A DNA stretch of 64,000 nt from Edaphobacter flagellatus (GCF_025264665.1 NZ_CP073697.1:1736001-1800000); one strand, 5' to 3'; numbered from the stretch's first letter, positions 53,180-62,223 are shown. Numbers and translations are program-made. The notes: a model not told the origin generated them from the letters alone.

Positions 53180-53326
53180 ATGAAGTACGTCAAACCTCAA
53201 ATTGCATATACCGTTGCCGCTGGGTCCGCCATTATGGGGAGCGCAGCCAAACAAAACCCCGTTGTTCAGGACAACGACATCACCCAACCCAACTGCACCT
53301 TGCCAGCCTATGAGGCTGACGAGTAA
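53180..53326 (+). CDS. Lasso peptide precursor (A gene)
   Basis: The 48-codon frame starts MKYVKPQIAYTVAAG, with AAGGAG 7-13 bases before the ATG, and ends CTLPAYEADE. The leader shows the lasso recognition motif Y3-x2-P6-x-I8. G15-x5-S21 matches the G-x5-T leader end, with Ser in place of the usual Thr two residues before the cut. Cutting after A22 would expose A23, which lies exactly nine residues from D31, giving a nine-residue ring (A23 to D31) and a 17-residue tail to E48. A23 is the only small residue that satisfies ring size, acid and -2 residue together. The core is longer than most and holds one Cys (C39). Confidence 0.8.
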   Translation: MKYVKPQIAYTVAAGSAIMGSAAKQNPVVQDNDITQPNCTLPAYEADE

Positions 53327-53401
53327 TCAGCATACTGTCATCTCTCGGCGGTCACGCAAAGGGGCCGCCGAAGGTGATGGTTCGCAAGCAGAGTATCTTC
53401 A

Positions 53402-55738
53402 CTAGTGTCGTCGATTTTCGTCAGACATGTGTTTGAGATTTTGCCAACGTTGATATTGTTCCGGATCGACAGGAGCGCTACTTCGATCACCCTGCAGCCA
53501 AAATCTATACCAATCTAGATTTCTCTGCACACTGGCCAGCCTTGCTTGTGGATGTTCGGGTTGATGTTGTTCACTCGGGTAGTAATACAGTTCCACCGGC
53601 TTCTTAAGTCGATTCAGGCCTGTCAGCACCTCGTAACGTAGATTCAGACTGTATGGCGAGGCTCCCACCTTGTCGTCGAGTACACCTTCGCCCATAACTT
53701 CCATGAGCAGAGGGGTATGTATCTTCTCCAGGTTAAAGGAGATGGAGTATCGCTTCCAATTATCCAAGGACGTACCATAGGGCGGTCCACCATACATCAG
53801 ATCCATTGGTCTGGTTTGAGCTTCCGTGTGGCTCAACCAGTATTCACTGAGGTTGTATTGGACATTATCGGTCACCGTGGCAGCAGCATAATGAGTCTTC
53901 CCATGAACGAGGGCGAACTCTACATGCCAACCCGTTCTACTGAATCCAATGATTCCAACTCTATCCGAGTCGACCAGACCTTCATTGGCAAGTTCCTTCA
54001 CCGCACTGTCCCAAACATCCGTATAGAAGACTGCCTCTGAGATATTTCCAGGATATCCCAAGGGGTACTTCGCATTACGCTCTCCATCCTTCAGAATGAG
54101 GTACAGCATCCCCGCAGCCGCGACGGGTTGGGGCGCGAATGATGGAGCGTGACTACTGCCCGCATCGCAGACAAACGAACTTTGGCTCGACTTTGTCTGG
54201 ATTACAAGAGGATAACGTTTAGTAGATTCATACCCGAGCGGCTTGATTAACGTGCCGGTCATATTGGTTCCGTTCGAGGTCTTCCAGTGAAACGTCTCTG
54301 ACGGCGCGAGTTCGATGACATCGAAGGTAGGGTTGAGTTTCGTGAGGGAGATGAGAGAACCAGTGTTCACGTTGTAGACCCTTAGTTGCGGTGATGTGTC
54401 GCTTCGCTCATAGCCGGTTACCCCAAAGGTGCCGTTGCTCGCAATAGCCTCTGATTCTTCATCTGTGTCTGGAATGATGCTCTGCGCTGTCGTTGCCCAA
54501 CCGGTTGTCACGCGACGCAAGCGGATAATATGCCCCGCCACGCTTCGTATCAGAAGCGAATCCGGCTTCACCCAGAGAATCACATTTGCCGGATCCGTGA
54601 TGTCTTCAGCGACTCTTTCCAATACACCGTTTATCATGGATACGCGCCATATATGCCAAGGTTTCCAAGGTGTTGGATGGGCTGACTCGTCTTGCTTTTC
54701 CCACTCTGTTCCCACTGGAGAAGCAGCAACGATATAGAACGAAGTACCATCGGGTGACCACTGCGGGGTTCCGGTGGCCCCGGTAGTTTTGAATGGCATG
54801 GATGTTTCCGCGCTTTTCAGATCCTGCAAGACCGTGATCCAGACGAGTCCACCGCTTGCGACTCTCCTCTTGTATGTTGGACTTTGAAGCCATTCTGCGG
54901 GTAGAGGCGTTCCGTCAAGTTCCTCACCTTTAGCCATATCGATGTCGGAGATATTCACCAAGAACTGTGCCCCATCCGGGGAGAAACTGAAGTTAAAATG
55001 AACAGCGCACCGTACGGTATCCAGTCTCTTGCCCGTAAAAGGAGAATGAATCGGAACGGTCTGCGGTTTGGCCCACCGCGCTCCAACGCGGTGTATGACC
55101 CAGATTCGGTAGGGTACCCACCGGCTTCGCCATGTCATGGCGATGCTTGGGATGCTGTTGGGAAGAATACGATAACCTCTGTCGATGTCCTCCTCAGAAC
55201 GGCCCAGCGTCATCAACGCTTGCTCTTTCTTTGCAAACACGACTGTATTTCCTGCTTGATCGATGGCGTACTCATCGATGTCTTCTTGAGATGAGGCCAC
55301 AAGTCTGGAGTTGCCAGTCCTGACATCGAAGAGGAGGATCCGAGTGTCTCCCTTGTGCGATACAAGAACTGCAAGGTGTAAGCCATCTCCGAGCCACTGA
55401 ACCTGCGACAGGCCTGACGTTGCCACAAGCAACTTAGGACTGCTGCGTTGTAATCCGGGTAAGTCACGCACGTACAACTGAATCTCATCCTGGTTAGTTC
55501 TGAGATTCGGCGACATAACGAGGTATGCCACCTTTGTACCTTGGGGGTTGATCCGAATTGAGTTGGGATGGTTATCGAGGTACTTCGTTTGAACGCAGTC
55601 CAGTGGGGTAACTGGCCGTTTTGCATGCAATAGAGGTGATGCGAGACCGATCATCGATATCGGTATAAGGCGAAAGATCCAACCGGAGAGAGCTCTCTTT
55701 CGAGATCGAGTGTTCAGTATCTGATGTGAATGTGTCAT
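53402..55738 (-). CDS. Lasso peptide isopeptidase, AtxE2 type (S9 family, secreted)
   Basis: The 778-residue protein has a signal peptide (IFRLIPISMIGLASPLLHAK), an incomplete beta-propeller and a C-terminal hydrolase domain. The nucleophile is S600 in IIGFSRTGWHVEFAL, a segment typical of lasso isopeptidases. The acid is probably E684 (VMGEGV) in place of the usual Asp, and the base is H725 or H729 (PSEQHQPEHP). The Ser-Glu-His set agrees with what I recall for AtxE2. These enzymes open the isopeptide ring of a threaded lasso. It is one base from the receptor gene and convergent with the precursor gene 75 bases away. Confidence 0.9.
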   Translation of the reverse strand: MTHSHQILNTRSRKRALSGWIFRLIPISMIGLASPLLHAKRPVTPLDCVQTKYLDNHPNSIRINPQGTKVAYLVMSPNLRTNQDEIQLYVRDLPGLQRSSPKLLVATSGLSQVQWLGDGLHLAVLVSHKGDTRILLFDVRTGNSRLVASSQEDIDEYAIDQAGNTVVFAKKEQALMTLGRSEEDIDRGYRILPNSIPSIAMTWRSRWVPYRIWVIHRVGARWAKPQTVPIHSPFTGKRLDTVRCAVHFNFSFSPDGAQFLVNISDIDMAKGEELDGTPLPAEWLQSPTYKRRVASGGLVWITVLQDLKSAETSMPFKTTGATGTPQWSPDGTSFYIVAASPVGTEWEKQDESAHPTPWKPWHIWRVSMINGVLERVAEDITDPANVILWVKPDSLLIRSVAGHIIRLRRVTTGWATTAQSIIPDTDEESEAIASNGTFGVTGYERSDTSPQLRVYNVNTGSLISLTKLNPTFDVIELAPSETFHWKTSNGTNMTGTLIKPLGYESTKRYPLVIQTKSSQSSFVCDAGSSHAPSFAPQPVAAAGMLYLILKDGERNAKYPLGYPGNISEAVFYTDVWDSAVKELANEGLVDSDRVGIIGFSRTGWHVEFALVHGKTHYAAATVTDNVQYNLSEYWLSHTEAQTRPMDLMYGGPPYGTSLDNWKRYSISFNLEKIHTPLLMEVMGEGVLDDKVGASPYSLNLRYEVLTGLNRLKKPVELYYYPSEQHQPEHPQARLASVQRNLDWYRFWLQGDRSSAPVDPEQYQRWQNLKHMSDENRRH

Positions 55739-55739
55739 C

Positions 55740-58700
55740 TCAGAACTTCACCTTCAGCGCAAATTGCATGGATCGGGGTCCACCTTGCTGGTAGAGCGAA
55801 CTCATGGTGCCAAGACTCTGGGCAAGAGTCTTAGTGGCCTGCCCGAAGGTGGCGCTGGTCAAGCCAGGATCGACATATCCGAAAACGGGGTGGTTCAGAA
55901 GATTGAAGGTTTCAGCCCGGAATTGAAGCGATGTATTCTCTCCAAGCGGGAAGTCTCTCCTCAACGCCAGATTCAGCTGCGTTGCTCCAAAGCCTCGTAT
56001 GAAGTTGCGGGGAGCGTTGCCTGGAGAGGTTCCACTTGGGAGTGCAAACGCCGCTCGATTGAGCGCTCGGCCACCAGGATATGAGTCTCCATACAGGTAT
56101 ATGGGCTGACCTGACACAAGATTTACATTTGTGGTGTAGAAGCCCGTGATCGGATCAGAAACCGTATTGCCTGACAGAGTAACGGGGAACGCTGTGCGGG
56201 AGATGAGCCGGCCATCAATTCCCCACTGTGATAGCAGCACAGAACCGATTTTTCCACTTCTGACCTGAGGCGCATTCCACGTGAGGCCAGCTTGAAAATT
56301 GTGCCGAACATCGAAGTCCGAATTGCCACGGAAGAGCGGTAGCGCCGAGTTATTGGACCCAAAATCTATGGAATGAGACCAGGTGTAGGAGGCGAGAGCC
56401 TGAATCCCATTGGCCACTGAGCGTTGGAATTTCGCCTGGAGCGCCTGGTAGTTCGACGTTACACCTGTAGGGAAATAGTAGACATAGCCAAAATTTGGAT
56501 TGACTGAGGCGAGATTGATGGTCTGAGACTGCAAAAGCCGTCGGCCATTCGATCCAACATACGAAATTGTCAGCGATTGGCTTCGGGACAGCGCTTGTTC
56601 AAGCGCGCCGTTCCACTGAAAGCTGTACGGAAGTTGAAGGTGGGAAGGAAAGGCATATACGGAAGCCGTCGGGTATGGTGGCGTGACCGATATTCCAAAA
56701 TTCTGTTGTGCCGAGGTTGCGGGCAGCGGTGATCCGTTATAGCTTTTCGTTGCGCTAAAACCCAGCCCGCTATAGCCTCCGGCTGCGATGGCATTGTCGT
56801 TGTCGAAGAAGACGCCTCCTCCGGCGCGAACGACGGTCTCCCATCCCGGATTCGTGTGCGCCTGCCACGCAAGTCCAATTCGCGGCGCGAAGTTATAGTA
56901 GGCGGCGTTCCATAGTGGCGTGCCCTGGGGAGCAACGGTGAGTTGGGATGGATTACTTATATTCCCTTGCAAGGTATATGCATTGGGCCCATCAGAATTG
57001 GTGGGTGGCGGTGCAAGCTCCCACCGAAGTCCCGACGACAAGACTAGACGAGGAGCTAACCTCCATTCATCCTGAGCGAATACCGACAACTCGTTGAAGA
57101 CCGGCCTGGCAGATAGAGACTGCTTGATTTGCAGGGTACTGGCCGAGTTCGTGACAAGAGACTGCCTTGTCGTGAACTGGGTATAGAGATAGGGTGTGGG
57201 CGGAATGATTGGTGATGCAATCCTCCGATAATCTGCGCCAAGCTTGATATGGTGGTGTCCAGCCGTCGCAGAAATAGTATCGACGAGATTCCACTGGTTA
57301 TTCGAATTGCGTCCTGTCATTTCCGTGAGGTATGAAGCGCCGATGCCGACGAAGTTTAGGTAAAAGCTTGTGTAGGCCGATGTGGTGGATGCCAGACCGA
57401 CTGCCGCTCGGAGATTCAAGGGAACGGCGCCTCCGAAGGAATCAAGCCGCGATTGCAGAGTGGCCTCACCGCTGTTGTACCCAAGCCGGAGCTCATTGGT
57501 CAGTGCCTGCGAGATTTGCCAGGTCAGTCCCGCGGTATATGTATCGGAACCGCCATGGATAGACTGGACGCTCGAGAGTAAGCGTGTAGAGGTAGAGCTG
57601 GGTGTCGTTCCCCACCGAAAGAATCCTGACAGGGATTCGGAGAAGGTGTGATCGAAACGGACGCTGGTGGAATCAATCGCCCCAGGAAGAGAGTATGTGG
57701 AGATGAACTGAGCTAGCGTTCCATAGTCGATGCCGCCCGCAGTCGGCAATGGATACGCATTGAGAATCGGTTGGAGGGTGGTCGCCGCACTCTGACGAAG
57801 AGTCATATCAGGCACGTATTGAATACTTGCTGCTTGAGGCGCCCTCAACCGTAGTCCTTCGTAAGATACGAAGATGAATGTCGGATGGGTGCGCTGATGC
57901 CACGGAAAAAGTGGACCTCCAAAAGTTCCGCCAAAGTCGTTTTGGCGTAGAGCCGTTTTCGCCCTCCCATAGTGCTTATTGAACCAATCATTTGAATCGA
58001 AGACGTCATTTCTCAAATAATCGAACACGGTTCCGTGAAATTGGTTCGTTCCCGAGCGGGTAAGAAAGCTGATCTGTCCTCCAGGGCTGCGACCATATTC
58101 TGCGGAATACGTCGAGCTCTGAACTCGAAACTCCTGCATCGCATCGACGCCAAGGAGACTCTGTGTCGTACCAAGTGTGGTGGATGCTGCGACAGTCCCA
58201 CCCGTAGCGCTTTGGCCTCCACCGGTCGGATAACCCGCACTGGCCGCTGCGGAGACACCATCGACCATGTAGTAGTTCGATTCCGTGCGCTGACCGTTTA
58301 TAGAAAAGTCTCCTCGATAACCGATATTGGAGGAAGCTTGCGGACTCTGCGTTACGACTCCTGGCGTCATGGAAATCAGGTCTTGGAAACTTCGCCCATT
58401 GAGCGGCATATTCTCGACAAACTTTCGATCTACGACAGTGCTCACCGAAGCATCTGTTGTGTTAAGTAATGCAGAACCAGCCTCCACCGTTACGGTCTCG
58501 GAGGCTGCGCCTATTGGCAATGTGAAGTTCAAGGCGACAGCACTCTGCACATTCAAAACAACGCCTGGTGTGACGATTGTCTTGAAGCCGATCTTTGATA
58601 CTTGAACTCGGTATTGGCCAGGAGGAAGGACTGAAAGTGTATAAACACCAGAATTGTTTGTCTTGTTCACGTACTGAACGCCAGTTGCCTCATTTAGTAT

Positions 58701-58838
58701 CTGGACGTCTGCATCGGGAATGACCTGATCAGTGGGATCCGCAACCTGACCGCTAATAGTCGCATTAGTCGATTGAGAAAGGGCAGACGTCGTAAAGCAG
58801 AATAATAGCGATACGCGAAGAATCCAGCTACGGCGCAT
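55740..58838 (-). CDS. TonB-dependent receptor of the lasso cluster
   Basis: The 1032-residue protein has a signal peptide (VSLLFCFTTSALSQ), a carboxypeptidase-regulatory-like domain (SGQVADPTDQVIPDADVQIL, GVYTLSVLPPGQYRVQV), a plug (NMPLNGRSFQDLISMTPGVV, YYMVDGVSAAASAGYP) and a beta-barrel ending in aromatic F (SMQFALKVKF). It has no N-terminal STN signalling domain, so it does not follow the FecA scheme exactly. By analogy with astexin-type clusters it may bring the lasso peptide, or a complex of it, into the periplasm where the isopeptidase acts. It is co-transcribed with the isopeptidase gene. Confidence 0.87.
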   Translation of the reverse strand: MRRSWILRVSLLFCFTTSALSQSTNATISGQVADPTDQVIPDADVQILNEATGVQYVNKTNNSGVYTLSVLPPGQYRVQVSKIGFKTIVTPGVVLNVQSAVALNFTLPIGAASETVTVEAGSALLNTTDASVSTVVDRKFVENMPLNGRSFQDLISMTPGVVTQSPQASSNIGYRGDFSINGQRTESNYYMVDGVSAAASAGYPTGGGQSATGGTVAASTTLGTTQSLLGVDAMQEFRVQSSTYSAEYGRSPGGQISFLTRSGTNQFHGTVFDYLRNDVFDSNDWFNKHYGRAKTALRQNDFGGTFGGPLFPWHQRTHPTFIFVSYEGLRLRAPQAASIQYVPDMTLRQSAATTLQPILNAYPLPTAGGIDYGTLAQFISTYSLPGAIDSTSVRFDHTFSESLSGFFRWGTTPSSTSTRLLSSVQSIHGGSDTYTAGLTWQISQALTNELRLGYNSGEATLQSRLDSFGGAVPLNLRAAVGLASTTSAYTSFYLNFVGIGASYLTEMTGRNSNNQWNLVDTISATAGHHHIKLGADYRRIASPIIPPTPYLYTQFTTRQSLVTNSASTLQIKQSLSARPVFNELSVFAQDEWRLAPRLVLSSGLRWELAPPPTNSDGPNAYTLQGNISNPSQLTVAPQGTPLWNAAYYNFAPRIGLAWQAHTNPGWETVVRAGGGVFFDNDNAIAAGGYSGLGFSATKSYNGSPLPATSAQQNFGISVTPPYPTASVYAFPSHLQLPYSFQWNGALEQALSRSQSLTISYVGSNGRRLLQSQTINLASVNPNFGYVYYFPTGVTSNYQALQAKFQRSVANGIQALASYTWSHSIDFGSNNSALPLFRGNSDFDVRHNFQAGLTWNAPQVRSGKIGSVLLSQWGIDGRLISRTAFPVTLSGNTVSDPITGFYTTNVNLVSGQPIYLYGDSYPGGRALNRAAFALPSGTSPGNAPRNFIRGFGATQLNLALRRDFPLGENTSLQFRAETFNLLNHPVFGYVDPGLTSATFGQATKTLAQSLGTMSSLYQQGGPRSMQFALKVKF

Positions 58839-58945
58839 GAGAACTCCTCTATGAATGGACTTAAAGGTGGTGAGTCAGTCCGTTTACAGAGGGAGCCACA
58901 TGTTGTTGTCAGATAAGTTCGTAAAAGCGATCCGATAACAAGCAA

Positions 58946-60238
58946 CTAAGGATGATTTGGCGGAAGTTTCAGATAGGTGAACAAAAGTGGCTTGCTCGTG
59001 GGCCTGCTGCTCGTTCCATGAGACTCCACAGTGACGAAGACTGCGTCGAGCTGAGAGAGCATTGCGCTGTCATTCGACTTCAGAACCCATCTCTTCTTGT
59101 TCTGATCATCTTGATAGAAGACCCCGAGGCTGACGTCATGCTCTTGATCGACTCCTCTGCGTCCCCACGCTTGAAAGGTACTAGCGTGCTTCACGCCTGG
59201 TTGTTGATCGAGATCATACGCATAGAAGACCAGAGACCTTCCCTGCGTATAGAACACTCTGCCGAACGGCTTCTGCGTCTTTCCCGACTTTGCTACGTCG
59301 TAGATCTCGCCAATGTAGAGGTCGCGGGCTCCCATCAGATTACGGATGTCGCGATCATGCTCCAGCAGTTCTTCCTCTTGCACGATTTGCTGCTTCTTTT
59401 CCTCCAATTTGGCTGTGAGGTCATCCACGCGTTTCTGAAGGATGTCTGTCGATGGTAGTACGTCTAATGATGCTTTCTCTGCGTCCAGCTTAGCCTGCAG
59501 GGACTGGGTACTGGCCTGCGACACTGAGAGACGTTTCTCCAGGTCTGCACGTTCCTGCTCTGTCTGTCGGAGAATTCCATCTCGTTCCTGCAATTCACTG
59601 AGAAGCGAGAGACGCTGATCCTTCAGCATCTCATTTGTCGAGGAACTTGTATCCAAACGACGCTGTAACTGATCGACCTTCACCGTAATCCGCTCTTCGG
59701 ACCTCTCGACCGGTGCCGATACTTTCTTCTCTTCGAGAACGGCGGCCCTCACAATCGCAACTGTCCGCTCTTGAGGCATGGACATAGTCACAAAACGCCC
59801 GTGTTCAAACCCAAGTCGGTAGCCGACAAAGCTGCACGCCACAATCGATACTGCTGCGATGGCGAGCAGGCCCAAGTGATGTGGTTTCTCCGGGGCGGAA
59901 TCGAGTTTCTCTGGCTCGACCCCTTCCTGCTCAATCCTTTCGAAGAGTGCGGCTTCGGCCTTCTCAGGCGACCAGGGATCGGGAGAATCCCCGTGATCCG
60001 CGTCCCTTCTATTCGCGGCCATGGCCGGTAGGGTTGTCGAAACAACGCGATCGTACTCTGCTTTGATCGCTCGACAGCTGGCACAAAGACCAAGATGCGT
60101 CTCAAGCTGTCGCCATTCTGCCGGCGTCAAGGTTCCGGTCGATGCGAGGGAGCATAGTTCTATGAAATATTCGTCAGCGTGATACGGGTCGACGATGGGA
60201 GCTTCAGGATTCCAGTCGATGTCCACGGTCTCGCTCAC
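58946..60238 (-). CDS. Membrane anti-sigma factor with coiled coil
   Basis: The 430-residue protein starts at GTG 60238, overlapping the sigma factor stop (GTGA). Near residue 50 it has a zinc anti-sigma motif (LETHLGLCASCRAIKAEYDR, H-x3-C-x2-C). A single membrane helix lies near 122-145 (LGLLAIAAVSIVACSFVGYR), then a coiled coil at about 170-295. The periplasmic end resembles anti-sigma-K/RskA domains (DLYIGEIYDVAKSG, FGRVFYTQGRSLVFYAYDLD, FQAWGRRGV). It should hold the ECF sigma factor at the membrane until a signal arrives. Confidence 0.85.
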   Translation of the reverse strand: MSETVDIDWNPEAPIVDPYHADEYFIELCSLASTGTLTPAEWRQLETHLGLCASCRAIKAEYDRVVSTTLPAMAANRRDADHGDSPDPWSPEKAEAALFERIEQEGVEPEKLDSAPEKPHHLGLLAIAAVSIVACSFVGYRLGFEHGRFVTMSMPQERTVAIVRAAVLEEKKVSAPVERSEERITVKVDQLQRRLDTSSSTNEMLKDQRLSLLSELQERDGILRQTEQERADLEKRLSVSQASTQSLQAKLDAEKASLDVLPSTDILQKRVDDLTAKLEEKKQQIVQEEELLEHDRDIRNLMGARDLYIGEIYDVAKSGKTQKPFGRVFYTQGRSLVFYAYDLDQQPGVKHASTFQAWGRRGVDQEHDVSLGVFYQDDQNKKRWVLKSNDSAMLSQLDAVFVTVESHGTSSRPTSKPLLFTYLKLPPNHP

Positions 60239-60957
60239 TTGGTTCTCAACCTTGCAGCAAAGGCTGGCTTCCGCAGTTTCTCCAACCCACGGTAGTAATG
60301 ATTCCGTACATTGCTGAGCGTTTGCCCACGACGATCAGCGATCTCCTCTAATGTATAGCCTTCGAAAAAGTGAAGTTCAATTGTCACAAGTTGAGAAGGT
60401 GAAAGCAATTGCCGCAGCCTGGTAGCAGTTTCCTTCCCCCACACGCCTTCAAGAGACCATTCAATGAAATGCGACTCGGATTGACGTTGAGCCACAGTTA
60501 GCATCACTTGTTCGAGATCCCCGCTAGTGTAGAAATGTCGAGTCTTCAGATATGCCCGTCTATTGAATGCTCGGGAATAGGTGACTTGGACGATCCACGA
60601 GCGGGCCGCTCCATGCGTTGCTTTAAACAGCGCGGCTTTCCGAAAAAGAAACATGAACACCTCCTGCACGAGGTCGTCAGCCTCAGCCTCATGCCGAAGA
60701 ATCCTCCAGGCCACATTCCGAACCACACGCGCATGTCGACGGAACAGTTGGCTCAGTGCATCTTTGTCACCTGTGGCCACTTGTTCTAACAGCGTCTCGT
60801 CAGAGGCTTGATCGATCGAGGCCATTGCGCCGGAAGGATGAGCCGTGACATGGCTTCCTACGGAAACGACAGATGAATCGGGGCAAGCAGGGTCCTTAGG
60901 GCGAACTTCACCGTTCGATAGAGCATCCGGAAAATAGGCCGCTGCTTCGGAACTCAT
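60235..60957 (-). CDS. ECF-type RNA polymerase sigma factor
   Basis: The 240-residue protein has region 2 (LFRRHARVVRNVAWRILRHE, ADDLVQEVFMFLFRKAALFK, RSWIVQVTYSRAFNRRAYL) and region 4 (LSPSQLVTIELHFFEGYTLE, EIADRRGQTLSNVRNHYYRG). The first 45 residues before MASIDQASDE are not part of the sigma fold, and ATG 60825 is an alternative start, but GAGG before ATG 60957 favours the long form. It is paired with the anti-sigma gene and probably drives the receptor/isopeptidase arm, perhaps also the biosynthetic arm. Confidence 0.9.
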   Translation of the reverse strand: MSSEAAAYFPDALSNGEVRPKDPACPDSSVVSVGSHVTAHPSGAMASIDQASDETLLEQVATGDKDALSQLFRRHARVVRNVAWRILRHEAEADDLVQEVFMFLFRKAALFKATHGAARSWIVQVTYSRAFNRRAYLKTRHFYTSGDLEQVMLTVAQRQSESHFIEWSLEGVWGKETATRLRQLLSPSQLVTIELHFFEGYTLEEIADRRGQTLSNVRNHYYRGLEKLRKPAFAARLRTK

Positions 60958-61110
60958 TGACCGATACCTCGTCCATCGATGGGAGAAGTTGCGCCAACCT
61001 GATCACGCAATATGCGAAATTGGAATATTCGCGAGCAAAGGAAAGCGTCGCTAGGGGAACGCATCTAAGCCCTCCTGTGTACAAGAGAGCGTTGGGAAAG
61101 GTTTGAGGCG

Positions 61111-61371
61111 TTAGCGGGGCTTGAAACCAATCTGCTTCTGAACATCTTCCATGAGAGCTGCTGGCGTAATGCCCAATGCCTCAGAAAGATTAAAAATTGC
61201 ACGAATAGACGGATACCTTCGCGCACGTTCGAGCATATTGATGTAGACCGGATCATAGCCCGCACGATACCCCAACTCCTCTTGAGTCAATTTCCGCTTC
61301 TTTCGCGCCTTAACCAGGGCAGCAGCGATTGCTTCCTGGAGTGACACGGGTTGCTCTGGAGATTGAGGCAT
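61111..61371 (-). CDS. XRE-family HTH regulator
   Basis: The 86-residue protein is almost entirely an XRE helix-turn-helix: LQEAIAAALVKARKKRKLTQ, EELGYRAGYDPVYINMLERA and YPSIRAIFNLSEALGITPAA. It is divergent from another XRE gene at 61559, with a perfect palindrome between them. It may control this regulatory region or ICE transfer. No ligand domain is present. Confidence 0.85.
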   Translation of the reverse strand: MPQSPEQPVSLQEAIAAALVKARKKRKLTQEELGYRAGYDPVYINMLERARRYPSIRAIFNLSEALGITPAALMEDVQKQIGFKPR

Positions 61372-61407
61372 TCACCTCAATGCTCCGCTGTAAACCCGTC
61401 GCCGTCC

Positions 61408-61423
61408 CTAAACAATTGTTTAG
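61408..61423. promoter_or_regulatory. Perfect 16-bp palindrome between divergent XRE genes
   Basis: CTAAACAATTGTTTAG reads the same on both strands. It is 37 bases upstream of the minus-strand XRE gene and is a likely operator. Further on, AATAGT-N9-ACTATT near 61502-61522 is a second dyad, closer to the plus-strand XRE gene. Confidence 0.6.
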
Positions 61424-61558
61424 TATGACAAAGCCTAAATGTCAACTACGAAAAAGCGCGTATGAAAATAAAGGAGATAGATGGCTATCGCTCGACCGAA
61501 ATAGTCGAATTTCAACTATTCCATAGTCGGCTATTAGCGTTCGAACAACGGATAGCCT

Positions 61559-61840
61559 ATGCCACGCCGAAAGTCCAACTTCACTTCCGAATACAAGATT
61601 CTCTTGGCGACCCTAATAGGACTGCGCGAAGAGTCGGGGCGTACTCAAGAGGATGTTGCTAAGGCCATGAATCGTAGTCAGAGTGTCGTCAGCAAATGTG
61701 AGCTTGGCCTACGACGTATAGATATTGTGGAGGTCCGTCAATACTGCAGAGCGATCGGCGTCAAATTCCCCCGCTTCGCAGAGATCTACGAAGCGAATAT
61801 CGTTGCTGGTACCGTGGTTCGCAAAAAAAGAACTTACTAA
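61559..61840 (+). CDS. XRE-family HTH regulator
   Basis: The 93-residue protein has a basic start (MPRRKSNFTSEYKILLATLI) and an XRE helix-turn-helix (LREESGRTQEDVAKAMNRSQ, SVVSKCELGLRRIDIVEVRQ, YCRAIGVKFPRFAEI). There is no other domain. It is divergent from the XRE gene at 61111, which suggests a two-repressor switch, as in many mobile elements. A hairpin follows its stop. Confidence 0.82.
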   Translation: MPRRKSNFTSEYKILLATLIGLREESGRTQEDVAKAMNRSQSVVSKCELGLRRIDIVEVRQYCRAIGVKFPRFAEIYEANIVAGTVVRKKRTY

Positions 61841-61847
61841 AAGTTGA

Positions 61848-61879
61848 GGCTGCTCCACCAACCTTCTGGCGGAGCAGCC
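61848..61879 (+). terminator. Hairpin after the XRE gene, possible terminator
   Basis: GGCTGCTCCACC pairs with GGCGGAGCAGCC (one mismatch in 12) around an 8-base loop, starting 8 bases after the stop of the XRE gene. No T-run follows, so Rho-independent termination is uncertain. The rest of 61880-62223 holds no gene I can support. Confidence 0.5.
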
Positions 61880-62223
61880 GCGGCTAAGCAGCGCTCGGCT
61901 TGAAGTTGATCCGCGTACAGCCAAGAGTCGAGCCTAAACCGTGGCCACGGCATCAGCACCTGCTTTCGCATGATGGCGGTTTTCACCAAATTTCGCGAAA
62001 ACGCAAGAATTGGCGACAGAAGCGACCTTATATACCCTTTGGTTTCTGCGATTTCCGAGTGGCAAACAAATTGCCATGAGTTATCGCGTGTTGGTGCCGA
62101 TCAACACCGAAATTGATGCATTTGGATCCTCCCCCAAGGGCACAGTAGCCGCATCGTCTCCATCCCAGGACGCGGAGACCGCTTCAGCGCTCTCTAATCG
62201 AGGACCCAAGCAGAGGTCCATCG

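Noticed and set aside
53180..53326. Alternative lasso cores starting at C39 (ring to E45 or D47) or at P37
   Set aside because: They would leave a tail of one to three residues, too short to thread, and lack a Thr/Ser at -2 with the right leader spacing.
53346..53370. CGGCGG-N13-CCGCCG dyad between the precursor and isopeptidase genes as a terminator
   Set aside because: The stem is only 6 bp with a 13-base loop and no T-run, so support is too weak.
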